Assembly: GCF_003058225.1 (NCBI RefSeq)
Contig: NZ_QBUG01000001.1
Location: forward strand, 930,001 to 994,000
Reading direction: 5' to 3'
Origin: Promicromonospora sp. AC04
GTDB taxonomy: Bacteria > Actinomycetota > Actinomycetes > Actinomycetales > Cellulomonadaceae
Length of the DNA: 64,000 nucleotides
Positions 25,911 through 34,651 of this stretch are shown here, in pieces. Each line of letters starts with the position of its first letter. Positions within the stretch are counted from its first letter, which is position 1. Position numbers and translations under genes: made by a program. Below the pieces are notes generated by a model. It saw only the letters and a program-made list of their open reading frames with translations. It did not search any database and was not told the DNA's origin.

Positions 25911-26809
25911 CGGGTCCTCCCGACGCCGAAGGCCCTGGTGCCGATGCGGCCCAGCACGAAGACGATGACGAACATGACGACGCCGGCTGCCGCAGCGTAG
26001 CCGAGCTCCTGGCGCTGGAAACCCGCCCGGTAGACGAACATCGAGACCGACAGGGTGGCTTCACCCGGGCCGCCCTGTGTGAGGAGGAACGGCTCTTCGA
26101 AGATCTGCGCGGTGTTGACCAGCATGGTCACGGCGATGAAGGCCGTGACCGGACGTAGCTGCGGCAGCGTGACGGAGAAGAAGCGGCGCACGAGACCCGC
26201 TCCGTCCAGCTCGGCCGCTTCGTGCAGCTCTCGGGGGATGGCCTGCAGGCCGGCGAGAAAGAAGATCGTGAGGTATCCGGTCCACCGCCACAGGACAAGC
26301 ACGACGACCACGACGCGCGCCCACATCGGATCGGTGAGCCAGGAGACTCCGCCGAACCCGAAAAGAGCTTCGAGGACTGCGTTCAGGAGCCCGTACTGCC
26401 CGTCGAAGATCAGGCCGAAGATCAGGGCGATGATGATCGGCGACAGTACGACGGGCATGAAGTACGTCAGGCGGAAGAAGTCGCGCAGACGCAGCCCCCG
26501 CGTGTCCAGCCCGAGAGCGATCAACAGCGATACGGGCAGCACGACGACGATGGCGAAGAGGGTGTAGAAGGCGGTGTTGCCCAGTGCCGCGCCGAAGCTC
26601 GCGTCGCCGAGGAGTCTGGAGTAGTTGGCGAGACCGATGAAGTCGGGCTCACCTAGCCCCGCCCAGTCGGTCAGGCTCAGGTAGATGCCTGCCCCGACGG
26701 GGACGAGCAGGAAGACGGTGAAGAGCACGAAGAAGGGCGAGATGAATGCGTAGGGCGCCCAGCGGCGCTGGTCCGAACGCAGCTTCGTCGCTGCTGTCGT
26801 GGCGGTCAC
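25907..26809 (-). CDS. Sugar ABC importer permease, MalF/UgpA type
   Basis: A 300-residue permease with six hydrophobic segments. The coupling motif reads ELHEAAELDGAGLVRRFFSVTLPQLRP, as in MalF/UgpA proteins. It starts with GTG at 26809, overlapping the binding-protein stop. With the MalG-type partner it would import an oligosaccharide, most likely a beta-galactoside cut by the GH35 enzyme in the same operon. Confidence 0.91.
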   Translation of the reverse strand: MTATTAATKLRSDQRRWAPYAFISPFFVLFTVFLLVPVGAGIYLSLTDWAGLGEPDFIGLANYSRLLGDASFGAALGNTAFYTLFAIVVVLPVSLLIALGLDTRGLRLRDFFRLTYFMPVVLSPIIIALIFGLIFDGQYGLLNAVLEALFGFGGVSWLTDPMWARVVVVVLVLWRWTGYLTIFFLAGLQAIPRELHEAAELDGAGLVRRFFSVTLPQLRPVTAFIAVTMLVNTAQIFEEPFLLTQGGPGEATLSVSMFVYRAGFQRQELGYAAAAGVVMFVIVFVLGRIGTRAFGVGRTR

Positions 26810-28134
26810 TGCTGCACCTGCCTCTCGTATGCGTGCACGCCTGCCGTGAGGGCCTCTTCGGCGCTGGCCTGGCCGTTGATCGCGCGCAGGATCGGTCCGC
26901 CGAGGCTGTCGCGCAGGACCGATGCCCCGGCGGCCTGGTAGAAGGCCGGCATGTCCATGGCCGCTGCCGCGTAGACCTCGAAGACACGCTGGCCCCCGAG
27001 GTAGTCGTCGGTGATCTGCTGGAACCTGGTCGCCTGGTACAGGTCGACGAGGGTCGGCATGTACGCGCCGGCGTGATAGCGGGCGAGCTGACCGTCCTCG
27101 CTCAGGTAGGTCCGCCGGAGCAGGTCTGTCGCGGCGTCGGTCAGCGGCTGGTCCTTGAGAACCGCGAACGCCGTCCCACCGAGGGTCGACCCGATATGAC
27201 CGCCGCCGGTAAACCTGGGGATGGTGCGCGCCCGCCAGCGACCTGACTGGTCGGGAACGTTCGCCTGGAGCCCGTAGACCTCGTACCAGTTCGGCATCAC
27301 GGTCGCGATCAGCTGGTTCTCCTTCAGCGCTGCTGCCACGGCACCGCCGTACGGGTCCGACAGCGGGAGGAACGCGCCGGAGCGCACCCCAGCAGCCATG
27401 AGCTCCAGGACCTCGACGGACTCGTCGGACACGACCGTGAGGTTGCCGTCGGCGTCGTACAGGCTGCCGCCACGCTGCAGGAGCAGCTGCGTGAATCCGT
27501 TGACGATGGAGCCGTTGTCGCCGTTGGCGACCATCCCGATCGCCCGTCCGGTGTCCGCGGCGACGCCTGCGCCGATCTCGAGCAGCTCTTCCCAGGTGCC
27601 GACGTCGTCCGGGATGCCGAGCTGTTCGAACAGGTCCGCCCGGTAGAACATCACCGAGACCGAGTTGTCCGACTCGAGGGCGTAGACCTTGCCGTCGACG
27701 GAGTACGGCTGGGTCTTGAGCAGCCGGTCACCCAGCGGCTCGGTCAGGGACGTGAGGTCGACGAACAGATTCTCGGCGATGTCGGCTCGCATGACCCGCG
27801 GGAACTGGTCGATGACCAGGCCTGCGAGCTGCGGGAGCGGACGCTGCGCAACAGCCTGGGTGATGAGCCGCGACACGATGTCCGCCGGGGCGATGGACGT
27901 CACGTCGACACCGAACGTCCACGCGCTGCCACCGACCAGTGCGGCATCGGTAGCGGCGTCTGTGAAGAACGTCGCATATCCGGGGTCGTGCGTCCACAGG
28001 TCCAGGTCTGCGTTGCCTGACAGCACCGGCGCGCCGCCGCCCGACGTCGTGCACCCCGCGAGGACTCCCCCGCCGGCGACGCCGAGGCCCGCCAGGCCAA
28101 GAACCTTGAGCAAGTCTCGCCTGTTCAGCTCCAC
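26806..28134 (-). CDS. Extracellular sugar-binding lipoprotein, probable Tat substrate
   Basis: A 442-residue family 1 solute-binding protein. The N-terminus combines a twin-arginine motif (NRRDLLKVLG) with a lipobox LAGC, so export by Tat followed by lipid attachment is likely. The mature part has the usual two-lobe pattern with WEELLEIGAGVAADTGRAIG and GGTAFAVLKDQP. It starts with GTG at 28134 and overlaps the GH35 gene by 10 bases. It would bind the oligosaccharide taken in by the permeases at 25020-26809. Tat use is a prediction from the motif. Confidence 0.9.
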   Translation of the reverse strand: MELNRRDLLKVLGLAGLGVAGGGVLAGCTTSGGGAPVLSGNADLDLWTHDPGYATFFTDAATDAALVGGSAWTFGVDVTSIAPADIVSRLITQAVAQRPLPQLAGLVIDQFPRVMRADIAENLFVDLTSLTEPLGDRLLKTQPYSVDGKVYALESDNSVSVMFYRADLFEQLGIPDDVGTWEELLEIGAGVAADTGRAIGMVANGDNGSIVNGFTQLLLQRGGSLYDADGNLTVVSDESVEVLELMAAGVRSGAFLPLSDPYGGAVAAALKENQLIATVMPNWYEVYGLQANVPDQSGRWRARTIPRFTGGGHIGSTLGGTAFAVLKDQPLTDAATDLLRRTYLSEDGQLARYHAGAYMPTLVDLYQATRFQQITDDYLGGQRVFEVYAAAAMDMPAFYQAAGASVLRDSLGGPILRAINGQASAEEALTAGVHAYERQVQQ

Positions 28135-30524
28135 GATGCGCTCGTCTCCTCGGCGGTGAGCAAGACCTTGGCCACCCGCACGACCTCGATCGCGGACACC
28201 GTGATGCCCTCGGCCACTTCCCGCACCGAGGGGTCCACCCAGACTCCGGTGTCGCGGCGCCAGGGCAGCAGCTCGAGCGTCACCCCGTCGCGGGCCACCA
28301 GCTCACGCCACGGCGTCAGGTCCACGTCCCACACGCGCCCGTGCCAGAAGTGGTCGCTGACGACCTCCTCGCCGATCAGGGCGCGGCCGACGTCGCCCGT
28401 CCAGCCGATCCGGAGCAGGGCGCGGTCGACGTCCGCCAGGAGCTCGCCCGGCACGTCGAGCTGGACTCGTGCCGCGCCGGTGAAGTCCCGGGGCGCGCTG
28501 AGGCGGCCCATCGGGCCGCCCCGCGCTGGATCCGGTGGTGCGGGAGCGTGCGGTTGGAGGCCGCTCGTCACCGTGCGTCGTCCGGCGGTGGTCGAGACCG
28601 TCCAGGTCTTCCACAGTGCTCCAGCCGCGGTGCCCGCGACAACGTCGGCGTCGTCGGACGTGAGCGATGCCGGTGCGGGAAGGAGCGACATGGTGACCGA
28701 CTCGGTGTCGGGGTGGGCGACCAGGCCGCCGTCGATGCCGTACACGGGCGCACCGGACAGAACGAGCCGGTCCCGTCCGGCGATCTCCAGGCGGTAGAGG
28801 CGGTTGACCGTCTCCTCGTCGACGACCAGGACACGCACGCCCGGCAGTTCTACGACGGTGTCCGGTCCAGGCGTATCCGTGAGGTCGACGACGGTGTGCC
28901 CGCCGTCGCGTCGCGCCGTCCCCGCACCGCGCACGTCAACGTCACCGTCAAGGACCAGCTCGACCGGAACGCCGTCGGTCGCGCTCAGGACCACGATCTC
29001 GCCGGCGGCGTCGGCGATCCTGGTGACGAGCCGTGCCGTAGCGCTCCGAAGCACCAGGTCGTCGGTCAGCGGGTAGCGCAGCGGCCAGGCCAACGACAGG
29101 CCAGCCGGTAGGTCCATCGGGCGGGACGGGACGGTCACGATGGTGTCGTCCAGCTCGACGGCGACCTGGAGCCCGGGCTGCGGGTCGAGGGGACGACGGG
29201 CCGGCTGGTAGGTCGTGAGGAAGAGGTAACCGCGATGCCCGTCAGACCGCACCGACCACCGCAGCTCCGACCGGTCCTCACTACCCCCGCCGACCATGGT
29301 GCGCATCGTGGCCAGCTGTGAGCCGTCGGTCGCGAGCCACAGGTGCTGGCGGCGCAGCAGGTGGTGATGCAGGCGGACCTGCCCGTGCTCGCCGACCGGC
29401 GCGTAGAAGTCGTAGCTGACGGCGGGTACGTCGTTCGGGTACCCGGTGGCGTGCGACTCCTGCTCGGTGCCGTGGCCGCCGCGTCGTTGCGTCCCGCCGG
29501 CGTACATGTAGTAGCCCTGCCAGACGGAGCCGCTGCCGATCTTCGCCAGCGCGAGTGCGCCGACGTCCTCGGAGGTGACGAGTGGCCGACGGTGGTAGGC
29601 CACGTGCATTCCGCCGCCGAGCTCGCAGGTGGCGAAGGGCAGCGCGGCGTCGTCCTCGAGCTGCGCCGCGGACGGGTCGAGCACGATGCCGTCCAGGGAC
29701 TCGCGCAGGTCGGCGCCGACGGTCAGGTCGTCGCGGACCTCGCTGTAGCGGAAGTGGAAGGCCGCGAACTCCGGCCACTCCGTGGCCGAGTCCTCCCAGA
29801 ACCCGTCCGAGTACGCGCTGTACAGCGGCAGCAGGGACTCGGGCACCTGGGCGCCACCCCAGCCGGTTGCCGTCCAGATCGGCATGCGCAGGCCGAGGTC
29901 CTCGGCGATCATGCGCAGGGTCGCAAGGTGCTCTGGCTGGTCGTACAGCTCGTTGTCCATCTGTACGCCGACGACCGGACCTCCCTCGGCGTGGGTAAGC
30001 CCGACCAGCTGGTCGATGATCTGTCCGTAGAGCCGGCGCACCAGCTCGAGGTAGGCGGGGTCGTTGGTGCGGGTGGGAAGAACGCGCTCGACGAGCCAGT
30101 CCGGGAAGCCGCCGTACCGGGCCTCGCCGTGGGCCCAGGGCCCCATGCGGACGACCACGTCGAGGCCGTGCCGTGCGGCTAGCTCGATGAACGCCCGGAG
30201 GTCGAGGTTGCCGTCCCAGCGGAACTGGCCTGGCTGCGGCTCGTGCGCCTGCCAGAAGACGTAGGTGGCCACTGTGTCCAGGCCGCCGGCACGGGCGTGC
30301 CCCAGAACCTCGGACCACCGGTCGCGCGGGAGCCGTGAGTAGTGGATCTCGCCGGTGATCGGGAACCAGGGCTTGCCGGCCCGTTCCATCCACCCGCTGG
30401 TGACCTCTATCCGGTCGGAGGCGCCGGCAGGGTCGCCGAGGGGCAGGTGCCCGCGCCGGAGCGGGGGCGGAGGCTCGGGACGCAGGCGTCGAGCGGTAGG
30501 TACCGGGTGAACGTCGATGTTCAT
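28125..30524 (-). CDS. Glycoside hydrolase family 35 beta-galactosidase-like enzyme
   Basis: A 799-residue enzyme. The N-terminal TIM barrel holds ITGEIHYSRLPRDRW, TYVFWQAHEP and, as catalytic residues, E192 in QMDNELYD (acid/base) and E301 in TCELGGGM (nucleophile). Beta-sandwich domains follow, with a carbohydrate-binding-like end. GH35 enzymes hydrolyse terminal beta-galactosyl bonds in plant polysaccharides and oligosaccharides. No signal peptide is visible, so it is probably intracellular and acts on imported sugar. The ATG has a good ribosome site, GAAGGAGAG. It begins the operon and is divergent from the AraC regulator. Confidence 0.92.
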   Translation of the reverse strand: MNIDVHPVPTARRLRPEPPPPLRRGHLPLGDPAGASDRIEVTSGWMERAGKPWFPITGEIHYSRLPRDRWSEVLGHARAGGLDTVATYVFWQAHEPQPGQFRWDGNLDLRAFIELAARHGLDVVVRMGPWAHGEARYGGFPDWLVERVLPTRTNDPAYLELVRRLYGQIIDQLVGLTHAEGGPVVGVQMDNELYDQPEHLATLRMIAEDLGLRMPIWTATGWGGAQVPESLLPLYSAYSDGFWEDSATEWPEFAAFHFRYSEVRDDLTVGADLRESLDGIVLDPSAAQLEDDAALPFATCELGGGMHVAYHRRPLVTSEDVGALALAKIGSGSVWQGYYMYAGGTQRRGGHGTEQESHATGYPNDVPAVSYDFYAPVGEHGQVRLHHHLLRRQHLWLATDGSQLATMRTMVGGGSEDRSELRWSVRSDGHRGYLFLTTYQPARRPLDPQPGLQVAVELDDTIVTVPSRPMDLPAGLSLAWPLRYPLTDDLVLRSATARLVTRIADAAGEIVVLSATDGVPVELVLDGDVDVRGAGTARRDGGHTVVDLTDTPGPDTVVELPGVRVLVVDEETVNRLYRLEIAGRDRLVLSGAPVYGIDGGLVAHPDTESVTMSLLPAPASLTSDDADVVAGTAAGALWKTWTVSTTAGRRTVTSGLQPHAPAPPDPARGGPMGRLSAPRDFTGAARVQLDVPGELLADVDRALLRIGWTGDVGRALIGEEVVSDHFWHGRVWDVDLTPWRELVARDGVTLELLPWRRDTGVWVDPSVREVAEGITVSAIEVVRVAKVLLTAEETSASWS

Positions 30525-30592
30525 GTCTCTCCTTCGAGGAGTGGTGTGGCGAACCTAGGTCGGCTTGACCGCACCTGACGATGGGGGTTTCG

Positions 30593-31492
30593 ATGCCATC
30601 CATGGACGAAACAACGGCGCTCGAGGATCAGACGCTTCGGGATGGTTTCGCCGGCCAGCGCATGTTCGTCGTGCCGCGGCCTACGGTGCGGGCTGCCCTA
30701 GCCCGCCCAGTGACCGGCCGCCTCCTAGTCACTGATGCCGGTCTCTTCCCTCATGCGGCGCACCACGGACGGCTGCGCCATGGCGGCGCGAGCCAGCACA
30801 TCCTCATGGTGTGCACCAGTGGCACGGGCTGGTGCCGGACACCCGATGGACGGTTCGCCGTGCAACGAGGCGACGCGGTCCTCCTGCCCGCCAACGTCGC
30901 CCACGAGTACGCGGCGTCGGACGACGATCCCTGGACGCTGTGGTGGTTGCACTTCGTCGGCCTGGACTCGGCAGAGCTGGTGCGGTCGGCACATCATGCC
31001 GCCGGCGGTCCCCTCTCCCACCTGCGCGACCCGGCACCCGTCGCAAGCCTCGTCTCGCAGGTCATCGATGCCCTCGACTCAGGCACCGCCGGAGGTCTCG
31101 TCCGAGCCAGCGGCGCCGCATGGAACGCGCTGGCGCAGCTGATCGCAACCGGCCGCCGAACACCGGGCCCCGCCCTGAGCCCTGTCGAGCAGGCTGTCGA
31201 ACATCTGCGTGCCACGACCCCACAGCGCACGTCGGTCGACGCGCTGGCAGCGATGGTGGGCCTCAGCCCTTCCCAGCTCAACACCGTCTTCCGTCAGCAG
31301 GTCGGCGTGCCGCCGTTGCGCTACCAGAGTGATCTGCGCATGGCGCGGGCCCGCGAGCTCCTCGACAGCACCGAGCTCGCGGTCGCGGCAATCGCGCACA
31401 GCTGCGGGTATGACGACCCGCTCTACTTCTCGCGCCAGTTCACCCGGACCCACGGTCTGGCGCCTACGGCGTACCGCGCCCGGGTCAAGTGA
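30593..31492 (+). CDS. AraC-family regulator of the GH35 module
   Basis: A 299-residue regulator. An N-terminal cupin sensor (TPDGRFAVQRGDAVLLPANVAHEY; WWLHFVGLDS) precedes two helix-turn-helix motifs (VDALAAMVGLSPSQLNTVFRQQVGVPP and IAHSCGYDDPLYFSRQFTRTHG). This is the arrangement of sugar-responsive AraC activators. The start was placed at ATG 30593 after GGGGG; ATG 30581 and 30602 are possible. The 68-base divergent gap contains GGTC-5-GACC (about 30559-30571), a possible half of its operator. Its end overlaps the convergent TetR gene by 8 bases. Confidence 0.9.
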   Translation: MPSMDETTALEDQTLRDGFAGQRMFVVPRPTVRAALARPVTGRLLVTDAGLFPHAAHHGRLRHGGASQHILMVCTSGTGWCRTPDGRFAVQRGDAVLLPANVAHEYAASDDDPWTLWWLHFVGLDSAELVRSAHHAAGGPLSHLRDPAPVASLVSQVIDALDSGTAGGLVRASGAAWNALAQLIATGRRTPGPALSPVEQAVEHLRATTPQRTSVDALAAMVGLSPSQLNTVFRQQVGVPPLRYQSDLRMARARELLDSTELAVAAIAHSCGYDDPLYFSRQFTRTHGLAPTAYRARVK

Positions 31493-32063
31493 CCTCACGC
31501 CCATGCTCGCCGACAGCCCCGTGTGGCTGGACCAGCGCCTGCACGATGGGCGCATAATGGGCGACGATCTGCTCGGGAGGTGCGGAGAGCAGATCTCGGT
31601 CGCGGGCGATCCACAGCGCGTGCATGAGGCCGGCGACCATCGAGGCGATCATTGCCGCGCGCAGCCCGGCATCCGGTCCGTCGAGGCGGTCGCGCAGCGG
31701 CTTGACGATGGTGTCCTCGTGAACGGTGCGCAACAACGTCGCGACGTCTTCGGTGTCGCTGGCCCTGACGAGCGCAAGATACGTGGACCGGACGCGCTCA
31801 TCCGCGTTCAGGACGAACCTCACCAGATGCTCACCCATGGTTGGCAGCGGGGCATCGACCGTGAGGATGTAGGCGCTTGTGGTCCTCATCGTCTCGATGA
31901 ACAGGTTGACCTTTGACCCGAAGTGGCGAATGACCAGGGCAGGGTCCACGCCCGCCGCCGTCGCGATGTCGCGGACCGTGGTGTGGGCATAGCCATGCTG
32001 CGTGAACAGGGTTGTCGCGGCCTCGTAGATGGACTGCTTGCTGGCGCCGGCTCGGAGAGGCAT
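31485..32063 (-). CDS. TetR-family transcriptional repressor
   Basis: A 192-residue TetR protein. The DNA-binding domain (SKQSIYEAATTLFTQHGYAHTTVRDIATAAGVDPALVIRHFGSKVNLF) fills the first ~60 residues; the rest is a helical ligand domain with HALWIARDRDLLS. It is divergent from the SDR gene, and a perfect palindrome lies in the gap. The effector is unknown. Regulation of the SDR and hydrolase pair is likely. Confidence 0.92.
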   Translation of the reverse strand: MPLRAGASKQSIYEAATTLFTQHGYAHTTVRDIATAAGVDPALVIRHFGSKVNLFIETMRTTSAYILTVDAPLPTMGEHLVRFVLNADERVRSTYLALVRASDTEDVATLLRTVHEDTIVKPLRDRLDGPDAGLRAAMIASMVAGLMHALWIARDRDLLSAPPEQIVAHYAPIVQALVQPHGAVGEHGREVT

Positions 32064-32091
32064 GCCTCAGATTATCCGCACCGTCGCAGGT

Positions 32092-32106
32092 GTCAACTAA
32101 GTTGAC
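32092..32106. promoter_or_regulatory. TetR operator
   Basis: GTCAACT-A-AGTTGAC (32092-32106) is a perfect 7-1-7 palindrome, 28 bases from the TetR start and 91 bases before the SDR start. Size, symmetry and place are typical of TetR operators controlling both directions. Confidence 0.7.
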
Positions 32107-32197
32107 GAACGGTGAGGGTCGGCGCACAATCGAGTCTTCACCTGGCTGTCGGGTCATCCCGTCGGCCGGGTCGGCGGGTACCGCGAAAGGAATCGTG

Positions 32198-33250
32198 ATG
32201 AGCACGAACAAGCCGCTGACGATCAAGAGCTCGGTGGGCGACTGGTTGGCAGACCCGGTGGGACACCAGCTGCTGGCCGAGCTCCTGGCTCAGCACGGCC
32301 GCGACGTCAGCGTCCTGAAGGCAGCTCGGATGTTCTCGCTGCAGCGGATGGTCGCCATGAGCCGCGGGATGCTGCCCCAGGAAACGGCGGACGACCTCGT
32401 ACGCCGCGTCAATGTCGGCCGAAGTCCCGATCAGGACGCTGAGCAGGGCGGTGCGCCGAAGACGACCTTGCCCGCCGTCCCGGCGCGGGCCTGGACGGAG
32501 AGGATCGTCTCGGACCGCTTTGGCGGGTGCACAACGATCGTGACCGGTGCGGGATCCGGGATCGGGTTCGCCACCGCGTCGCGGATCCTACGGGAGGGCG
32601 GCCGCGTGATCGCGGTCGACGTCTCCGCCCCGCGGCTGGCAGCGCTCGTCGCTGCCCACCCGAACGCGCAGCTCGTGACCGTCGAGGCCGACATCACCGA
32701 TGAAGCGGGTGTTCGGCGCATCGTCGACGCCGCAGGGGACCGTATCGACGGTCTCGCGAACGTCGCCGGAATCGGCGACGACATGACCCCGATCCACGAG
32801 ACCTCCGACCAGGTCTGGGAGCGCGTCTTCGCCGTGAATGTCGACGGCACGTTCAGGCTCACCCGCGCTGTCGTTCCCAAGATGCTGGCCGCGGGCCGCG
32901 GGTCGATCGTGAATGTCGCGTCCGAGGCGGCGCTGCGGGGATCGGCTGCCGGTGTCGCGTACACGGCGTCCAAGCATGCGGTGGTCGGGATGACAAAGAG
33001 CTCCGCGTACATGTACGGCGAAGCGGGGATCCGGGTGAACGCGGTGGCGCCCGGTCCGGTCGCGACCAACATCGAGGTGTCGTTCGCCTCCGCACTCGGG
33101 GAGGATCGGATCGGCGCCGCGATGGCCAACATCCCGCTGGCCGCCGATGCCGCTCAGCTCGCCGCCTCGATCACGTTCCTCCTCAGCGACGACGGGACGA
33201 ACCTGACCGGTGCCGTCCTGCCCTCCGACGGCGGATGGTCCGCGCTGTGA
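32198..33250 (+). CDS. Short-chain dehydrogenase/reductase with an extra N-terminal helical domain
   Basis: A 350-residue protein. Residues ~108-350 form a classical SDR: TGAGSGIGFAT cofactor loop, NVAG, catalytic S in VNVASEA, and YTASKHAVV with the Tyr and Lys, ending SDGGW. Residues ~1-75 (SVGDWLADPVGHQLLAELL through DDLVRRVN) are not part of that fold and resemble the small helical tail seen in some bacterial beta-glucosidases and esterases; a linker joins the two. The reaction is unknown, probably NAD(P)-linked oxidation of an alcohol. The gene is divergent from the TetR gene and overlaps the hydrolase gene, suggesting joint use of an ester-derived alcohol. Confidence 0.88.
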   Translation: MSTNKPLTIKSSVGDWLADPVGHQLLAELLAQHGRDVSVLKAARMFSLQRMVAMSRGMLPQETADDLVRRVNVGRSPDQDAEQGGAPKTTLPAVPARAWTERIVSDRFGGCTTIVTGAGSGIGFATASRILREGGRVIAVDVSAPRLAALVAAHPNAQLVTVEADITDEAGVRRIVDAAGDRIDGLANVAGIGDDMTPIHETSDQVWERVFAVNVDGTFRLTRAVVPKMLAAGRGSIVNVASEAALRGSAAGVAYTASKHAVVGMTKSSAYMYGEAGIRVNAVAPGPVATNIEVSFASALGEDRIGAAMANIPLAADAAQLAASITFLLSDDGTNLTGAVLPSDGGWSAL

Positions 33251-34218
33251 GCGCGCGGATGCAGGCTGTTCACCCGGAGCTGAGGAGTGTGCGGTGGCTA
33301 CCTCGCACCTCGTACGGCCCGGTGAGCTCCTGGCTCCTGCGGAAGCTACCGCGCCGCGCCGCGCCGGCCGGGGACGACGTCACAGTGCGCGAGGTCACCG
33401 TTCCCGGCATCGACCAACACCCTGAGGTCCGGCTCAGGCTGATCGCTCCCGCGAACATCGATGCGCCCGGTCCCGCTCTGCTGTGGGTGCACGGGGGAGG
33501 GCACATCTTCGGTTCGGCCGAGCAGGACGACCCGATCAACATGACGTTCGTGCGGGAGCTGGGGATCACGGTCGCGGCGGTACGGTATCGCCTCGGGGCG
33601 GACGTCCCAGGGCCGGCCGCAGTGGAGGACGCTTACGCAGCGCTTCGTGCGCTGGTGGCCCAGGGGCGCGACTGGCAGATCGATCCTGAGCGCATCGCGG
33701 TCGGCGGCGCCAGCGCCGGCGGCGGGATCGCAGCCGCCACCGTGCTGATGGCTGCCGATCGCGGCGAGACCCGACCGGCGTTCCAGCTGCTGGTCTATCC
33801 CATGCTCGACGACAGAACCGCCGCGGCAGGTGCGCGGCCCGCTCAGGCGGCCTGGGTGTGGTCCGCGAAGAGCAACCGCTACGGATGGTCCCGGTACCTG
33901 CGTAAAGCCCCAGGCCTGTCCGATGTCTCGCCGTATGTCGCTCCAGCGCGCCGCGTCGATCTGCATGGCCTGCCCCCTGCCTGGATCGGGGTGGGAGATC
34001 TCGACCTGTTCCTGGACGAGGACGTCGACTATGCGCGACGGCTCCAGGCGAGCGGTGTCGAATGCACCCTGGAGATCGTGCCTGGGGCGTTCCACGGGTT
34101 CGACACCATCTACTCCCGGACGGCGGTGTCCGAACGATTCCTGGGATCCCAGGTCCACGCACTCGCGGCAGGGCTGAACGTTCGGCGGAAGTCGCCCGGG
34201 CGGCGCATGGCTGGGTGA
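33235..34218 (+). CDS. Alpha/beta hydrolase, hormone-sensitive-lipase family
   Basis: A ~327-residue esterase. It has the oxyanion motif WVHGGGHIFGS, the nucleophile in GGASAGG, the acid in GVGDLDLFLDED and histidine in VPGAFHGFD, the HSL-family triad. The gene overlaps the SDR gene; GTG at 33247 overlaps that stop as GTGA and is the likeliest start, whereas ATG 33235 gives the longest form. Likely it cuts a short-chain ester, lactone or acyl group whose alcohol the SDR then oxidises. There is no signal peptide. Confidence 0.88.
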   Translation: MVRAVSARMQAVHPELRSVRWLPRTSYGPVSSWLLRKLPRRAAPAGDDVTVREVTVPGIDQHPEVRLRLIAPANIDAPGPALLWVHGGGHIFGSAEQDDPINMTFVRELGITVAAVRYRLGADVPGPAAVEDAYAALRALVAQGRDWQIDPERIAVGGASAGGGIAAATVLMAADRGETRPAFQLLVYPMLDDRTAAAGARPAQAAWVWSAKSNRYGWSRYLRKAPGLSDVSPYVAPARRVDLHGLPPAWIGVGDLDLFLDEDVDYARRLQASGVECTLEIVPGAFHGFDTIYSRTAVSERFLGSQVHALAAGLNVRRKSPGRRMAG

Positions 34219-34258
34219 GCCCGTGCTCGTCGCGACTGCACCGCACCGAGCTCGTTGA

Positions 34259-34277
34259 GTAGGTGAGGCTAACCCAA
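34259..34277. promoter_or_regulatory. DtxR/IdeR-type iron box
   Basis: GTAGGTGAGGCTAACCCAA (34259-34277) matches the 19-bp consensus TTAGGTTAGGCTAACCTAA at 16 positions. Such boxes repress iron-uptake genes when iron is plentiful. Here the box abuts a fragment of an iron-type ABC ATPase rather than an intact gene. Confidence 0.7.
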
Positions 34278-34586
34278 GCTCGCCTCCCCGTGGCGGACCT
34301 GAACCTCACCGCACGCTACGCCCACAGCATCGCTATGTTCTCCGACGGACGCCTGGTCGCGTCGGGCACTCCCGGGGAAGTTCTCACGGAAGCGCGCATC
34401 CTCGACGTCTACGGTCAGCCGGTCCAGGTGCTCCAGCGCCCGATCTCCAAACGCCCCCCTGGTCGTGCCGCTGTAACCCGGCAACCTTCCAAACGTTCAT
34501 CTCCGCAGACCACCCTGTGGATAACTTTCCCCTGGGGCAGGGGTTATCCACCTAATCCACAGGCTTGTCCACAAAGGTGCAGGTAA
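34263..34586 (+). pseudogene. C-terminal remnant of a FecE-type iron-siderophore ABC ATPase
   Basis: About 55 residues (ADLNLTARYAHSIAMF, then DGRLVASGTPGEVLT) are the end of a siderophore or haem ABC ATPase of the FecE/FhuC family, from the H-loop region (normally HDLNLAARY) to near the C-terminus. The Walker motifs and the rest are absent. The H-loop histidine is lost. The reading frame then runs on into unrelated sequence until 34586. The open frame begins inside an iron box, which suggests that a deletion fused the promoter to the ATPase tail. It is very unlikely to encode a working protein. Confidence 0.7.
34516..34573. other. Cluster of four DnaA-box-like 9-mers with a hairpin
   Basis: TGTGGATAA (34516-34524, the exact complement of TTATCCACA), TTATCCACC (34544-34552), TAATCCACA (34553-34561) and TTGTCCACA (34565-34573) lie within 58 bp. 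GTGGATAAC (34517-34525) and GTTATCCAC (34543-34551) also form perfect 9-bp hairpin arms. No dnaA, dnaN or unwinding AT tract is beside them. It could bind DnaA, be an element remnant, or act as a terminator. Confidence 0.5.
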
Positions 34587-34651
34587 AGAGGGTTGTCCGA
34601 GATGCCGGGACATGAACCCGCGGTGGACGAGCGGTGGATATCGTCTAGCCC

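Noticed and set aside
34516-34573. Chromosomal origin of replication (oriC)
   Set aside because: DnaA-box-like sites are present, but dnaA, dnaN, recF and an AT-rich unwinding region are absent. Only the box cluster is reported.
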